From positions 1-40,217 of the forward strand of contig DASPOF010000034.1 of the NCBI GenBank assembly GCA_035626155.1: a stretch of 40,217 bases of DNA, in the 5' to 3' direction. A program made the position numbers and the translations under genes. Source of the DNA: DASPOF01 sp035626155. Lineage in GTDB: Bacteria; Desulfobacterota; Binatia; Binatales; Binataceae. A model generated the notes under the pieces. The model did not search any database. It was not told the origin of the DNA and saw nothing but the letters and a program-made list of their open reading frames with translations. How positions within the stretch are numbered: position 1 is the first letter of the stretch; the number at the start of each line of letters is the position of its first letter. Positions 15,176 through 23,594 of this stretch are shown in pieces.

Positions 15176-16737
15176 AGCTCGATCCCGTCACGCTTGCGGT
15201 GATGAACAATCGCCTGGCGGCGATCGCCGAAGAGATGGGAGCGGTGCTCGGGCAGACCGCCTACTCGCCCAATATCAAGGAGCGCCACGATTTCTCGTGC
15301 GCGTTGTTCGATGCGCGCGGCGAGCTGGTCGCGCAGGCGGCGCACATCCCGGTGCATCTCGGCGCGACGCCGCTTTCGGTCCGCGCGGCGATCGAGAGGC
15401 TCACGCTTCGCCCCGGCGATATCGCCGCCCTGAACGATCCGTTTGCCGGTGGGACCCATCTGCCCGATCTCACGCTGGTGATGCCGATTTTTCTGGGCCG
15501 CGAGGCGCGCCCGTTCGGTTATGCGGCCAACCGTGCGCATCACGCGGATATCGGCGGGATGACGCCGGGATCGATGCCGCTCGCCACCGAAATCTACCAG
15601 GAGGGGTTTCGCCTCCCGCCGGTGAAAATCGTCGAGGGCGGCGAGATGTCGCGCGATGTGCTCGCGCTGTTTCTCGCCAACACGCGGGTTAGCGAGGAGC
15701 GCGAGGGCGACCTGCGCGCGCAGGTCGCGGCGCTGCGCGTCGGCGCGGACCGGCTGAGCGCGCTCGTCAAAATCGTGGGACGCGCCGGTGTGGCCGATGC
15801 GATGGATGCGCTCAAGGATTACGCGGCGCGGCTGATGGCGGCGGCGCTCGGCAAGTTGAAGCCGGGCGTGTATCGCGCGCGCGACTTTCTCGATGACGAC
15901 GGCGTCGGCGCGGCGCCGATTCCGATCGCAGCCGCGATCCGGATTGGGCGCGGCCGCGCGCTGGTGGATTTCACCGGTTCTGCGCCGCAGGTGCGCGGCT
16001 CGGTCAACGCAAATTACGCGGTCACGCTGTCGGCGACCTTTTACGTGATGAAATGCCTCGCCGCCGAGGCGGTCCCGGCCAACGAGGGCCTCATGCGTCC
16101 GATCAGGCTCATCGCGCCGCCCGGGTCGATCGTAAATGCGCTCGCGCCGGCAGCAGTGGCGGGCGGGAACGTGGAGACCTCGCAGCGAATCGTCGATGTG
16201 CTGTTCCGCGCGCTGGCGAGCGCCGCGCCCGATCGCATCCCCGCAGCCAGTTCGGGCTCGATGTCGAATCTCGCGATCGGCGGCTTCGATCACATTCGCA
16301 ATCGCCACTTCTCCTACTACGAAACTATCGCCGGTGGAGCGGGCGCCGCGCGCGGCCGTCCGGGAGCTTCGGGAATCCACACGCACATGACCAATACGCT
16401 CAACACGCCGATCGAGGCGCTGGAGGCCTACTACCCGATGCGCGTGACCGAGTATCGGATTCGGCGCGGGTCCGGCGGGCGCGGACGCGCTCGCGGCGGC
16501 GATGGATTGGTGCGCGAGCTCGAATGCCTCGCAGAGTCGAACGTAAGCCTGCTCACCGAGCGCCGGAAGATTGCGCCGTGGGGGTTGGGAGGGGGCGGTC
16601 CCGGCGCGAAAGGGGCGAACTATCTCATTCGCAACGGCAGGCGGGAGAAGCTTGCGGGCAAGTGCAACCTGAATCTCGTGCCGGGCGACCGGGTAAGAAT
16701 CGAGACGCCGGGCGGCGGCGCCTGGGGAAGGAAGTGA
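15172..16737 (+). CDS. hyuB: Hydantoinase/oxoprolinase subunit B (HyuB-like)
   Basis: This 521-residue protein is the second subunit of the HyuAB complex. The N-terminal family signature is DPVTLAVMNNRLAAIAEEMG, followed by SPNIKERHDFSCALFD (near residues 26-41) and AQAAHIPVHLGA. Middle regions include NDPFAGGTHLPDLTLV (about 88-103), and the C-terminal YYETIAGGAGA and THMTNTLNTPIEALE segments are conserved. The length is usual for HyuB (510-600). It overlaps hyuA by 4 nt (ATGA), so the two subunits are translated together in equal amounts, as expected for a heteromeric enzyme. Confidence 0.92.
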   Translation: MKLDPVTLAVMNNRLAAIAEEMGAVLGQTAYSPNIKERHDFSCALFDARGELVAQAAHIPVHLGATPLSVRAAIERLTLRPGDIAALNDPFAGGTHLPDLTLVMPIFLGREARPFGYAANRAHHADIGGMTPGSMPLATEIYQEGFRLPPVKIVEGGEMSRDVLALFLANTRVSEEREGDLRAQVAALRVGADRLSALVKIVGRAGVADAMDALKDYAARLMAAALGKLKPGVYRARDFLDDDGVGAAPIPIAAAIRIGRGRALVDFTGSAPQVRGSVNANYAVTLSATFYVMKCLAAEAVPANEGLMRPIRLIAPPGSIVNALAPAAVAGGNVETSQRIVDVLFRALASAAPDRIPAASSGSMSNLAIGGFDHIRNRHFSYYETIAGGAGAARGRPGASGIHTHMTNTLNTPIEALEAYYPMRVTEYRIRRGSGGRGRARGGDGLVRELECLAESNVSLLTERRKIAPWGLGGGGPGAKGANYLIRNGRREKLAGKCNLNLVPGDRVRIETPGGGAWGRK

Positions 16738-16822
16738 GCCCGCTTCCGTAGCCGATTGCAGGGTGGGGGTGCAGCGGCGACGCGCGCGATGGCATGATTA
16801 TATCCGGGCGGGTTCGAACCTG

Positions 16823-17233
16823 ATGGCAGAAGCGCAGTTTTACGTTGGAGTCCACGGGGTGATCGCCAACCGCGGCCGTCTGCTCGTGCTGAGAAGGGCG
16901 CCCGGGATGCCGTATCGCCCCGGCGCGTGGGACCTTCCCGGCGGACATCTCGCGCTCGGCGAAAGTTCCGAGCAATGTTTGATTCGGGAAGTGAAGGAGG
17001 AGACCGCGCTCGACGTCACAATCGAGCGCCTGCTCGGCATCAACAGCATGATCGCGGAGCCGTACGTGCAGGCGCTGTATGCGTGCCGGCTCACCATTTA
17101 CCGGCAGCTTACCCTCAGGCCCGACGAGCACGTTGAGGCGCGGTGGGCCACGCCGGCGGAACTCACGACGCTGGAGCTGATTCCCTACCTCGAGTCGATC
17201 CTGAAACGCGGGATGCTCTCGTACGTGAAATAG
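16823..17233 (+). CDS. Nudix hydrolase
   Basis: This 136-residue protein has the Nudix fold and hydrolyses a nucleoside diphosphate linked to another group. The Nudix box spans residues 41-63: G-x5-E starting at GHLALGE, then REVKEETAL. The usual Gly near the end of the box is Ala, a tolerated change. The ATG at 16823 puts the box at the normal position; a longer upstream frame looks non-coding. It lies 85 nt after hyuB, so it may be transcribed with that operon or from its own promoter. It meets the glycosyltransferase gene tail to tail, 6 nt apart. The substrate is unknown. Confidence 0.88.
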   Translation: MAEAQFYVGVHGVIANRGRLLVLRRAPGMPYRPGAWDLPGGHLALGESSEQCLIREVKEETALDVTIERLLGINSMIAEPYVQALYACRLTIYRQLTLRPDEHVEARWATPAELTTLELIPYLESILKRGMLSYVK

Positions 17234-17239
17234 CGGCCG

Positions 17240-18154
17240 TCAGCGCGCGCCGCGCCGGATCATCATGCGGCCGCGCCAGTACCCGAAGAAATTCGCGCAT
17301 TCCAGCTCGTGGTAGATCGCCCGCTCGGTGTCGCCGCGCGCGATCGCGAGTGCGGTGCGAATCGCGTTGCGCGCAAGCTTGCCGGGTCCGTTATGGCTCC
17401 TGCCGCCCGCGAACGCGCTTCCGACTCCGAAGGCGAAGCTCTTGCGGCGCAAGTACTCGCGCGTCATCCGCTCGGGCGGAATCAGGTGGTGAACTATCGC
17501 GCGGCGCGCGAAGCCGATTTTGCCGCCGCGCGCGATTATCCTCTGGAAAAGCTCGGTGTCTTCGCCCGACATCGGATTGCCGCCGACCACGCCGAGATCT
17601 TCGCGGAATTTTCCGAAGCGTTCGAACGACCTGCGGCGGAAGCCGGCATTCGCGCTGAAATAATTGGAGTGCGTCTCGACCGCGCCCGGCGGCGCGGCGT
17701 CGATCGTCCGCTCGTCGTGGATCGCGAGCTTCACGTACAGCCGCGCGCCGAGCCATCGCGGCGGCGGTGCCGCCCATCGCGGAAGCACCATCCCGCAGGC
17801 CACATCGAGCGCCCGGCGATCGAGTTCCGCGAGCATCTCGCGCGCCCACCCCGGCTCCGCAATCGCATCGTCATCGATGAAGAAGACGAAGTCGCTATCG
17901 GTCTCATCCACCGCGCGATTGCGCGCGAAACTCGAGCCCAGGCGCGGCTCGACGACGCATCGAATCCTGATCGGCGCGGTTTCCGCGACTGCTTCGACAG
18001 CAGCGCGGGTGCCGTCGCTCGACGCATTGTCCACGACCAGGCAATCGAGCTCTGCGCCGCGGGGGATTTCGAGCGCCGCGAGGCTCGCCAGCGTCTCGGC
18101 GAGGGTCGATGCGCGGTTATGAGTGGGGATTGCGACGGTGATCCTGGTCGGCAC
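17240..18154 (-). CDS. Family 2 glycosyltransferase
   Basis: This 304-residue protein has a GT-A fold with the family 2 signature: ITVAIPTHNRASTLAETL at residues 5-22, DCLVVDNASSDGT near 37-49, and the metal-binding DDD in FVFFIDDDAIAEPGW near 89-103. A later SGEDTELFQRIIARGGKIGF segment is the conserved acceptor-side ED motif. It adds a sugar from a nucleotide-sugar to a glycan or lipid on the cytoplasmic side. No membrane span is clear. The start is GTG at 18154. A TATTAT box on the minus strand at 18219-18214 could be its -10, but no -35 fits. No other polysaccharide gene is adjacent. Confidence 0.9.
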   Translation of the reverse strand: MPTRITVAIPTHNRASTLAETLASLAALEIPRGAELDCLVVDNASSDGTRAAVEAVAETAPIRIRCVVEPRLGSSFARNRAVDETDSDFVFFIDDDAIAEPGWAREMLAELDRRALDVACGMVLPRWAAPPPRWLGARLYVKLAIHDERTIDAAPPGAVETHSNYFSANAGFRRRSFERFGKFREDLGVVGGNPMSGEDTELFQRIIARGGKIGFARRAIVHHLIPPERMTREYLRRKSFAFGVGSAFAGGRSHNGPGKLARNAIRTALAIARGDTERAIYHELECANFFGYWRGRMMIRRGAR

Positions 18155-18291
18155 GATTGATTCTGGCGCGAGCCCCGGCGCCCCGGCCGCGAACTGCGCG
18201 TTGCGTCGTCCCTATAATAGCCCAACCGCGCTCGCCGCCGGATCGTTCGGCTTGCGGGCGCGGTTGGGATGCCAGAGCGGTCCTGGTTCTG

Positions 18292-19509
18292 CTAAGGATT
18301 CGCCGCCGGCGGTGGAGGCGGCGCCGGAGTTTGTCCCGCCGCCGCAGCCGAAGGCGCAGCGCCAGGCGATGCTGCGGCGGCCGCGGGCGTCCCGGCTGCA
18401 GCCGCGGGCGATGCGGCCGGCGACGGAGCGGCCGGCTTGGGAAGCGGCGCCGTCGATTGGGTGAATACGAGCGAGGTTATGTTGAGGTCAGGCGTCGCGT
18501 TCTGCTGAACGTCAGGCGGCGCGGTGAGACGGAAGCCAAAGGTGCGCGTCTCGCTCGGCACGAACGGCAGCACCGCCCGCTTGAAGTTGGTGAATTCGAG
18601 CGGCGTGGCAACCGGAATGTGCACCTCCGAGTACACCTCCTTCTTCTTGGCGCCTTTGCCCTCGGTGTAGGTGACGGTGAACTGGACCTCGTCGATCGCC
18701 TTGTCGCCGCTGTTGGTCATCTTGCCGAAGATTCCCGGCACCCGCGATGCCGCCATCTTCATATCGACGTCAGAGAGCGTGATTTTCGGGATGTAGGCCT
18801 GCGCATCGGGGATCTGCTTCTGCACATTCTGAACTTCGGCCAGTTCGCGCTGATAGGCAAACTTGAGTCCGGCGTTCCCGGTCGCGTGCTCCTTGTCGAG
18901 CTCCGCGAGAAGATTCTGATAGGTCTGCGCCGCCTTGTCGTAATCGTGCTTGTGGTAGGCCTCGAGCGCGTCCTTGTGCATCTTCGCGATGTTGTCCTTG
19001 GCGGGGAAATCGACGAACAGGCGCCATTCGTCGCCCTGCTTCATGAACACGAGTTCGTCGTCATAGCTCAGCTTGGGGAATTCGCCGGTGTTGAGATCCC
19101 TCTGCGCAATCGACTCGGTCGTGAATCCCGGCCGTTCCTGGGTATCGACGGTGCGCTCCCACAACGGGAGATCGGGGCGGGTGACTTTGATCGTGACGAT
19201 CGCCTTGTCGCCTTCCATCCGGCTCTGGCCGACCTCGAAGACGATCGCGTGAGTCACCGACTTGAACCACTCCGCGGTCACATCCGGGGCGAGCGGAATC
19301 TGCTTGAGGAAGTCCTCGATGCTGCGGTCCATCTGGTCCGAATGCGACACCATCTGGTAGCACGCGGGGTAATTGAACAGCTTGAGATCGTTGAGATACT
19401 CGTTGGCGGCATTTTCGGGGGTCTTGCCGGCGCATCCAAGTGCGATCGCGCATACCATCGCGGCGGCGACCAGGACGCGAAGCTTCGGCCGATGGGCAGG
19501 TTTGGTCAT
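18292..19509 (-). CDS. Lipoprotein with helical repeat region and Pro/Ala-rich tail, function unknown
   Basis: The ATG at 19509 gives a signal peptide ending in the lipobox ALGC (Cys near residue 23), so the protein is probably lipid-anchored. Residues 25-145 look like a DUF4878- or SnoaL-like α+β domain. Residues 165-230 form a helical, TPR-like stretch (YHKHDYDKAAQTYQNLLAELDKE at its core). Residues 245-345 look like a β-rich FxLYD/DUF2393-type domain (FGKMTNSGDKAIDEVQFTVTY). The last 50 residues are almost only Pro and Ala and are probably disordered. I do not recognise a function. A good promoter and a GGAGG ribosome site lie upstream. The domain guesses are weak. Confidence 0.75.
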   Translation of the reverse strand: MTKPAHRPKLRVLVAAAMVCAIALGCAGKTPENAANEYLNDLKLFNYPACYQMVSHSDQMDRSIEDFLKQIPLAPDVTAEWFKSVTHAIVFEVGQSRMEGDKAIVTIKVTRPDLPLWERTVDTQERPGFTTESIAQRDLNTGEFPKLSYDDELVFMKQGDEWRLFVDFPAKDNIAKMHKDALEAYHKHDYDKAAQTYQNLLAELDKEHATGNAGLKFAYQRELAEVQNVQKQIPDAQAYIPKITLSDVDMKMAASRVPGIFGKMTNSGDKAIDEVQFTVTYTEGKGAKKKEVYSEVHIPVATPLEFTNFKRAVLPFVPSETRTFGFRLTAPPDVQQNATPDLNITSLVFTQSTAPLPKPAAPSPAASPAAAAGTPAAAAASPGAAPSAAAAGQTPAPPPPPAANP

Positions 19510-19547
19510 TATCACAATCGCACCTCCAGGGGGCGTCAAACGTCTCG

Positions 19548-19575
19548 ATTCTAATGTCGCGGCGCGCAAAAACAA
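19548..19575 (-). promoter_or_regulatory. Promoter for the large lipoprotein gene
   Basis: On the minus strand TTGTTT (19575-19570) and TAGAAT (19553-19548; 5 of 6 match to TATAAT) are 16 nt apart. Transcription would start near 19541, about 31 nt before the ATG at 19509. A GGAGG ribosome site lies at 19527-19523. Confidence 0.6.
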
Positions 19576-19643
19576 GTTCCCGCAGACCCTATCTTCCACA
19601 CGGGCGGGCGGCGGGCATTTCCCGGCCAGGGGGCTCGGCGCGA

Positions 19644-20840
19644 TTACTTCGCGCGGGCCTGGACCGGCTCTTCGAGGCGCGGCGGAAATGCGAAGCGCTC
19701 GACCTCGGTGGCCCGGACGGCGTCCTCGACCATCCGCGCGATGTCGAATCGCGCCTCGGCCGACTCGACCTGCTCCAGGCGCGCTCGGGTCTCCGGGTGA
19801 AGCGGGACGAACAGCGTACAGCAGTCCTGGTCGGGCAGAATCGAGGTCTCGAAGGTGCCCAGCGCGCGCGCCTGCTCGACGATCTCGTTCTTGTCCATGC
19901 CCACGAGCGGACGCAAAATCGGCATCGATGCCGCCTGCTCGATGACCGCCATGTTCTCGAGCGTCTGCGACGCGACCTGGCCCAGGCTCTCCCCGGTCAC
20001 GAGCGCCCGCGCGCCGTTGCGCCGAGCCAGCGCCGATGCGATCCGCATCATGAAGCGGCGGTAGAGCACGACGCGCAGGGGACGAATCGAATTGGCGACG
20101 ATCTCGCGCTGGAGCGCGGCGAACGGCACCATCAGGAGGGTCGAATGGCCCTGGTAGCGCGTCAGATGCGAGACCAGGTCGCACGCCTTCTCCCGGCTTG
20201 CCGCCGAGACCAGGGGATGGCTGTGAAAATGGACGAAGTGGAGCCTCAGCCCGCGGCGCATCATGCGGTAGGCGGCGACCGGCGAGTCGATTCCACCCGA
20301 AAGGAGCGAGAGCGCGCGGCCTGAAACCCCGACCGGCAGCCCGCCCGGACCGGGGAGCTTTCCCGCCGAGACGAATGCGGCATCGGCGAGGATCTCGATC
20401 GAGATCGTCAAGTCGGGGTTGTTCAGATCGACCTTGAGGCCGAGGGCGGCGCCGACTGCAGCGCCGGCGCGCCTGTCGATCTCCATCGAGGTGAGCGCAA
20501 AGCGCTTGTCGCTGCGCCGCGTGCGGATTGCGAAGGTCGCCGCGGGGACGCCTCTCGCGCGTTCGATCGCCTCGCGCTCGATAGCGGCGATATCCAGCGG
20601 AACGGAGTGGCTCAAGGAGAAATTCTGGAGGCCGAAGACGAGAGCGGCGCGCTCGGCCGCAACCGCATCGCTCAAATCATCGGGCAGCTCGACCAGTATC
20701 CGCGGCCCCTCGCATCGCATCCCGCCCAGCCGAAAGCCGCCGAACGCCGAGCGCAGGTTGCGCCGGAGCTGATCGACAAATCTCCACTGATTGCGCCCCT
20801 TGAGCGCGATCTCGTGAAATCTTCCGACCAGGTAACGCAT
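19644..20840 (-). CDS. thiI: tRNA 4-thiouridine sulfurtransferase (ThiI), rhodanese-less form
   Basis: This 398-residue enzyme adenylates uridine 8 of tRNA and transfers sulfur to give s4U; some relatives also act in thiamine synthesis. It has an N-terminal ferredoxin-like plus THUMP region (about 1-165), with GRFHEIALKGRN at the start, and then a PP-loop ATP site, SLLSGGIDSPVAAYRM, at residues 178-193. GARALVTGESLGQVASQT near 277-293 is diagnostic. C340-C341 in DQDCCTLFVP match the conserved Cys of the core. There is no C-terminal rhodanese domain, so sulfur must come directly from a cysteine desulfurase or another carrier, as in many non-enterobacterial ThiI proteins. The ATG at 20840 starts at the conserved core. 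Confidence 0.94.
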   Translation of the reverse strand: MRYLVGRFHEIALKGRNQWRFVDQLRRNLRSAFGGFRLGGMRCEGPRILVELPDDLSDAVAAERAALVFGLQNFSLSHSVPLDIAAIEREAIERARGVPAATFAIRTRRSDKRFALTSMEIDRRAGAAVGAALGLKVDLNNPDLTISIEILADAAFVSAGKLPGPGGLPVGVSGRALSLLSGGIDSPVAAYRMMRRGLRLHFVHFHSHPLVSAASREKACDLVSHLTRYQGHSTLLMVPFAALQREIVANSIRPLRVVLYRRFMMRIASALARRNGARALVTGESLGQVASQTLENMAVIEQAASMPILRPLVGMDKNEIVEQARALGTFETSILPDQDCCTLFVPLHPETRARLEQVESAEARFDIARMVEDAVRATEVERFAFPPRLEEPVQARAK

Positions 20841-21001
20841 CGCCGATGAGCCCGCTTTACGCGCGCATCGCCAGTGTATCGCGGAACCTGCCCGCGCACA
20901 CCCGGCTTGCAAGCGGCGGCCGGCCACGCGATGATTTGAAATGATGTGTATGCCAATCGCAATCCGAACCTTCGAGAATCGGTCCGCCCGTGCGTAAATC
21001 C

Positions 21002-21592
21002 ATGACCCGTCCCCATCCAGTCAAACACCAGATCGAGCGGCTGCGACGCGAACTCTCCACCGTCGAGCCCGCCCCGCGCGACGCGCTTGCGGGAAAGTCG
21101 AACGCCGCGGCGGTGCTGGTCCCGATTTTCGAGCGCGCGGGCGAGCTTCACGTCGTGTATATCCGCAGGTCCGACCACGTCGAGAGCCATCGCGGACAGG
21201 TTGCATTTCCCGGCGGGCGCGTCGATCCGGGCGATGTGACGCTGCTTGATGCGGCGCTTCGCGAAGCGCGCGAGGAAGTGGCGATCGAGCCGGCGACGGT
21301 CGATGTCCTCGGCGCATTCCCGACCCTGAGCACGATGGCGACCAATATCATCGTGGCGCCGTTTGCGGGCGTCATCCCGGGCGATTCGCGCCTGGCGCGC
21401 GATCCCAACGAGGTGGCGGAGATTTTCGACGTTCCGATGGCGGCGCTCGCCGACCCGCGCTATCGGGGCGAAACCGAGTGGCAACGCGACGGACGGGCGG
21501 CGAAATCCCCGGCCATCCTGTACGGCGGCCAGACCATCTGGGGCCTCACGCTTCGAATCACGCTCAGGATGCTCGAAATTCTCGGCGCGTGA
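21002..21592 (+). CDS. CoA pyrophosphatase, NudL-type Nudix hydrolase
   Basis: This 196-residue Nudix enzyme fits the NudL/UPF0035 subfamily, which hydrolyses CoA and its derivatives to phosphopantetheine and 3',5'-ADP. The CoA-type signature is VYIRRSDHVESHRGQVAFPG (near residues 50-69), leading into the Nudix box ending in REAREEVAI, with Asp at the position where other Nudix boxes have Glu, as usual in NudL. AFPTLSTMATNIIVAPF follows. The start could instead be GTG at 20990, 4 codons upstream; neither has a strong ribosome site. The gene is divergent from thiI and stands alone. The many CoA-dependent enzymes in the window make a CoA role plausible, but no direct link is visible. Confidence 0.9.
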   Translation: MTRPHPVKHQIERLRRELSTVEPAPRDALAGKSNAAAVLVPIFERAGELHVVYIRRSDHVESHRGQVAFPGGRVDPGDVTLLDAALREAREEVAIEPATVDVLGAFPTLSTMATNIIVAPFAGVIPGDSRLARDPNEVAEIFDVPMAALADPRYRGETEWQRDGRAAKSPAILYGGQTIWGLTLRITLRMLEILGA

Positions 21593-21625
21593 GGGCGCGG
21601 CCGGCGTCGCCCGCGGACGGCCGCG

Positions 21626-22132
21626 CTAGCGCGACTGCATCAGCTCGAAATACGAGACGTCGATCAAATCCGCGCGGCCGATTCCGAGCGCCGCCAGCAA
21701 CTCGTCCACCGCGATGCGGCTGGCGTCGGGATCGCCGCCGCCGGCGATGACCGCCTCGATCTCGCCGAAGCTGCCGAGGCCCTCGACGCGGTCGAGATGG
21801 AGCCGCACGTTGGAGCGCGTGAGCAGCGTTCGTTGCTTGCGCACCTCGGCGATCACGCCGAGCGCATCGGCGAGCATCGCGCGGGTGTTCGCGCCGTCGG
21901 CGGCCGGCACGATCTCATAGTTGCTTAGCATCAGGCTGTGCCGCCCCTCGCGGCGGTAATGAATCAGCCAGGCCCCGGATGCCTCCTCGCGGAGCTTGAG
22001 TTTTCCGCGCGCGACCCGGAAGAAAGTGTCGCGCTGATCCAGGACTCCGCGCACCGCGTAACCGAGCGCCTCCGCGCGCGCCCGCGCGCCGCTTAAATCG
22101 GGCAGCCTGAATTTCGCCTCTAGGTTGCGCAT
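21626..22132 (-). CDS. CYTH-domain protein (class IV adenylate cyclase / thiamine triphosphatase-like)
   Basis: This 168-residue protein has the CYTH triphosphate-tunnel fold. It opens with NLEAKFRL, the ExExK-type metal/phosphate motif with the first Glu replaced, as in many CyaB-like members. QRDTFFRVARGKLKLREE (about 33-50), YRREG and FGEIEAVI (about 122-129) supply the conserved charged residues lining the tunnel. Members act on ATP, thiamine triphosphate or inorganic triphosphate, so the activity cannot be chosen from sequence. The ATG at 22132 places the motif at residues 3-5; a longer frame upstream is a shadow. It is divergent from the next gene. Confidence 0.87.
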   Translation of the reverse strand: MRNLEAKFRLPDLSGARARAEALGYAVRGVLDQRDTFFRVARGKLKLREEASGAWLIHYRREGRHSLMLSNYEIVPAADGANTRAMLADALGVIAEVRKQRTLLTRSNVRLHLDRVEGLGSFGEIEAVIAGGGDPDASRIAVDELLAALGIGRADLIDVSYFELMQSR

Positions 22133-22187
22133 CCTGGATCGAAGGAAATTTCCCGTCGCGCCCGCGTGATGCCGCTCGGCGGCAAAC

Positions 22188-22217
22188 TTGACATCGCGGG
22201 AACCGCCCGCATACGCT
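22188..22217 (+). promoter_or_regulatory. Candidate promoter for the unrecognised gene at 22248
   Basis: A perfect TTGACA (22188-22193) is followed after 18 nt by TACGCT (22212-22217). The -10 matches the consensus only at T, A and the last T. The GTG start is 30 nt downstream. A 10-bp palindrome GGAAATTTCC lies nearby at 22144-22153, in the divergent gap with the CYTH gene. Confidence 0.35.
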
Positions 22218-22247
22218 CGCACGTCCCGGCGCTTGAAAGATAGACTT

Positions 22248-23426
22248 GTGACTACGTCGAAGGAAATCGATCGCGAGGATGCCCGGCTGAGCGGGCTCGG
22301 CTTCGATTCCGCCGCACCGGCGGCGGATGCGATCGCTCGGCTCGGGGAGCTGAGCGCGCGTCCGGATGCCCCCATTCGCGCGATCGCGCGGGCGCTCGGA
22401 AGAATCGCCGACCCGCAGGCCGCGGCGATGCTCGCCGGAATGGAGCCGAAAGCGGGCGGGGCGCTCAGGCGTGAAATCCGCCGCTCCCTGTTCAAGCTCC
22501 GACAGAGGGGAATCGCGCCGCCCCCATCCCAAGCGCAGGCCGCGCTCGCAGCGCGCGTCCCGGAACCATCGGGCCTTTCAGCCTTGCTCTCCCCGATCGA
22601 CGCCGAGGGAGCGCGGCTGGTCTGGATTGTGAAATCGCGCGCGCAAGGCGGCGTGATTCGGCTGTGGGGCATCGTATCCGAGGTCTATGGGCTGGTCGGC
22701 GCGAACGTGACCGCGCTCTCGCGGCGCGAACTGCGCAGCGAACGCGAGGAACTCGAGCGGCGCGTGTCGGCGCGGCTGGTGGATGCCGACTGGCGGCTGG
22801 CCGATTTCGTCTTATGCGAGGCGTATCGCGCGACACCGGCTGATCGCCGCGCCCTGGTCGGAAATTTTCTCGCGTTGCGCGCCGAACTGATCTCATCGCC
22901 GCCGCCGGTCGAGTTCGCGCATCCGGTGTACGGCGAGCTTCGCGCCGAGGCTGCCGAAGAACCCTCGATCGAGTTGTTGAAGGAGCCGGAGTTCATCGAG
23001 TGGAAGCTTCCCGCCGCGCAAGTCGGCCCGTGGGTCGAGGAATTCAATCGCGCGAGCGAGAGCGTGATCGTTCTCAATCCGCTTCAGCAGCGCGAGCGCG
23101 CCGAGTTGATTGTCCAGCGTGCGCTGGGCGCGCTTCTCTCGGGCGACTCCGCACAGAAAATCCGCCGCCGGCTGGAAGACATCGCATACTTCATGGCGCG
23201 CAGCGGGCGCAGGCGGCAGGCCGGCTGGGCGGCGGCGGCCGCGGCGAAAATCCGCGACGGCGCAGATCTCACGCGCGTCCAGTTCTTTCAGGCGTTCATC
23301 CGCACCCAGCTTGCGACCACCGTCGCGGCGGAGCAGGAGCGGGCGCGCGAGGAGCCGCGGCTAATCATGACGCCGGCCGAGGCGATGCGTGCGCGCGAGG
23401 CTCGGATGCGCCAGCGCCGTCCGTAG
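22248..23426 (+). CDS. Uncharacterised protein with HEAT-like N-terminal helices
   Basis: I do not recognise this 392-residue protein. The first 85 residues (LGELSARPDAPIRAIARAL, then GRIADPQAAAMLAGME) look like HEAT/armadillo-type helical repeats. The middle contains IRLWGIVSEVYGLVGANVTAL and an Arg/Glu-rich helix. Residues 290-390 are almost wholly helical, with many Arg and Glu, ending in MRAREARMRQRRP. There is no signal peptide and no membrane span, so it should be cytosolic. The start is GTG at 22248 because GAAAG lies 7 nt upstream; an in-frame TTG at 22188 falls on the candidate -35 box. Codon use resembles its neighbours, so it is real, but its function is unknown. Confidence 0.75.
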   Translation: MTTSKEIDREDARLSGLGFDSAAPAADAIARLGELSARPDAPIRAIARALGRIADPQAAAMLAGMEPKAGGALRREIRRSLFKLRQRGIAPPPSQAQAALAARVPEPSGLSALLSPIDAEGARLVWIVKSRAQGGVIRLWGIVSEVYGLVGANVTALSRRELRSEREELERRVSARLVDADWRLADFVLCEAYRATPADRRALVGNFLALRAELISSPPPVEFAHPVYGELRAEAAEEPSIELLKEPEFIEWKLPAAQVGPWVEEFNRASESVIVLNPLQQRERAELIVQRALGALLSGDSAQKIRRRLEDIAYFMARSGRRRQAGWAAAAAAKIRDGADLTRVQFFQAFIRTQLATTVAAEQERAREEPRLIMTPAEAMRAREARMRQRRP

Positions 23427-23594
23427 CCCAGATGCGGGCGGTCAGCTTCCACCTCAGTTCGACCCTCTCGATCATTCCAAGCGCGCCCTTCGATACAACG
23501 ACACGCGCTTCTCAGAGTTGCCTCAAGGTCTCGATTTGCTCTATCCGAGGGGCGAGTCCGGGGTTAGAACCGGAGCTTCCGGATCAATGATAAG

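Noticed and set aside
14848..16386. Long minus-strand open frame of 512 codons
   Set aside because: It lies antisense to hyuA/hyuB and is very rich in Arg and His without motifs. The hyuB frame has all the family signatures.
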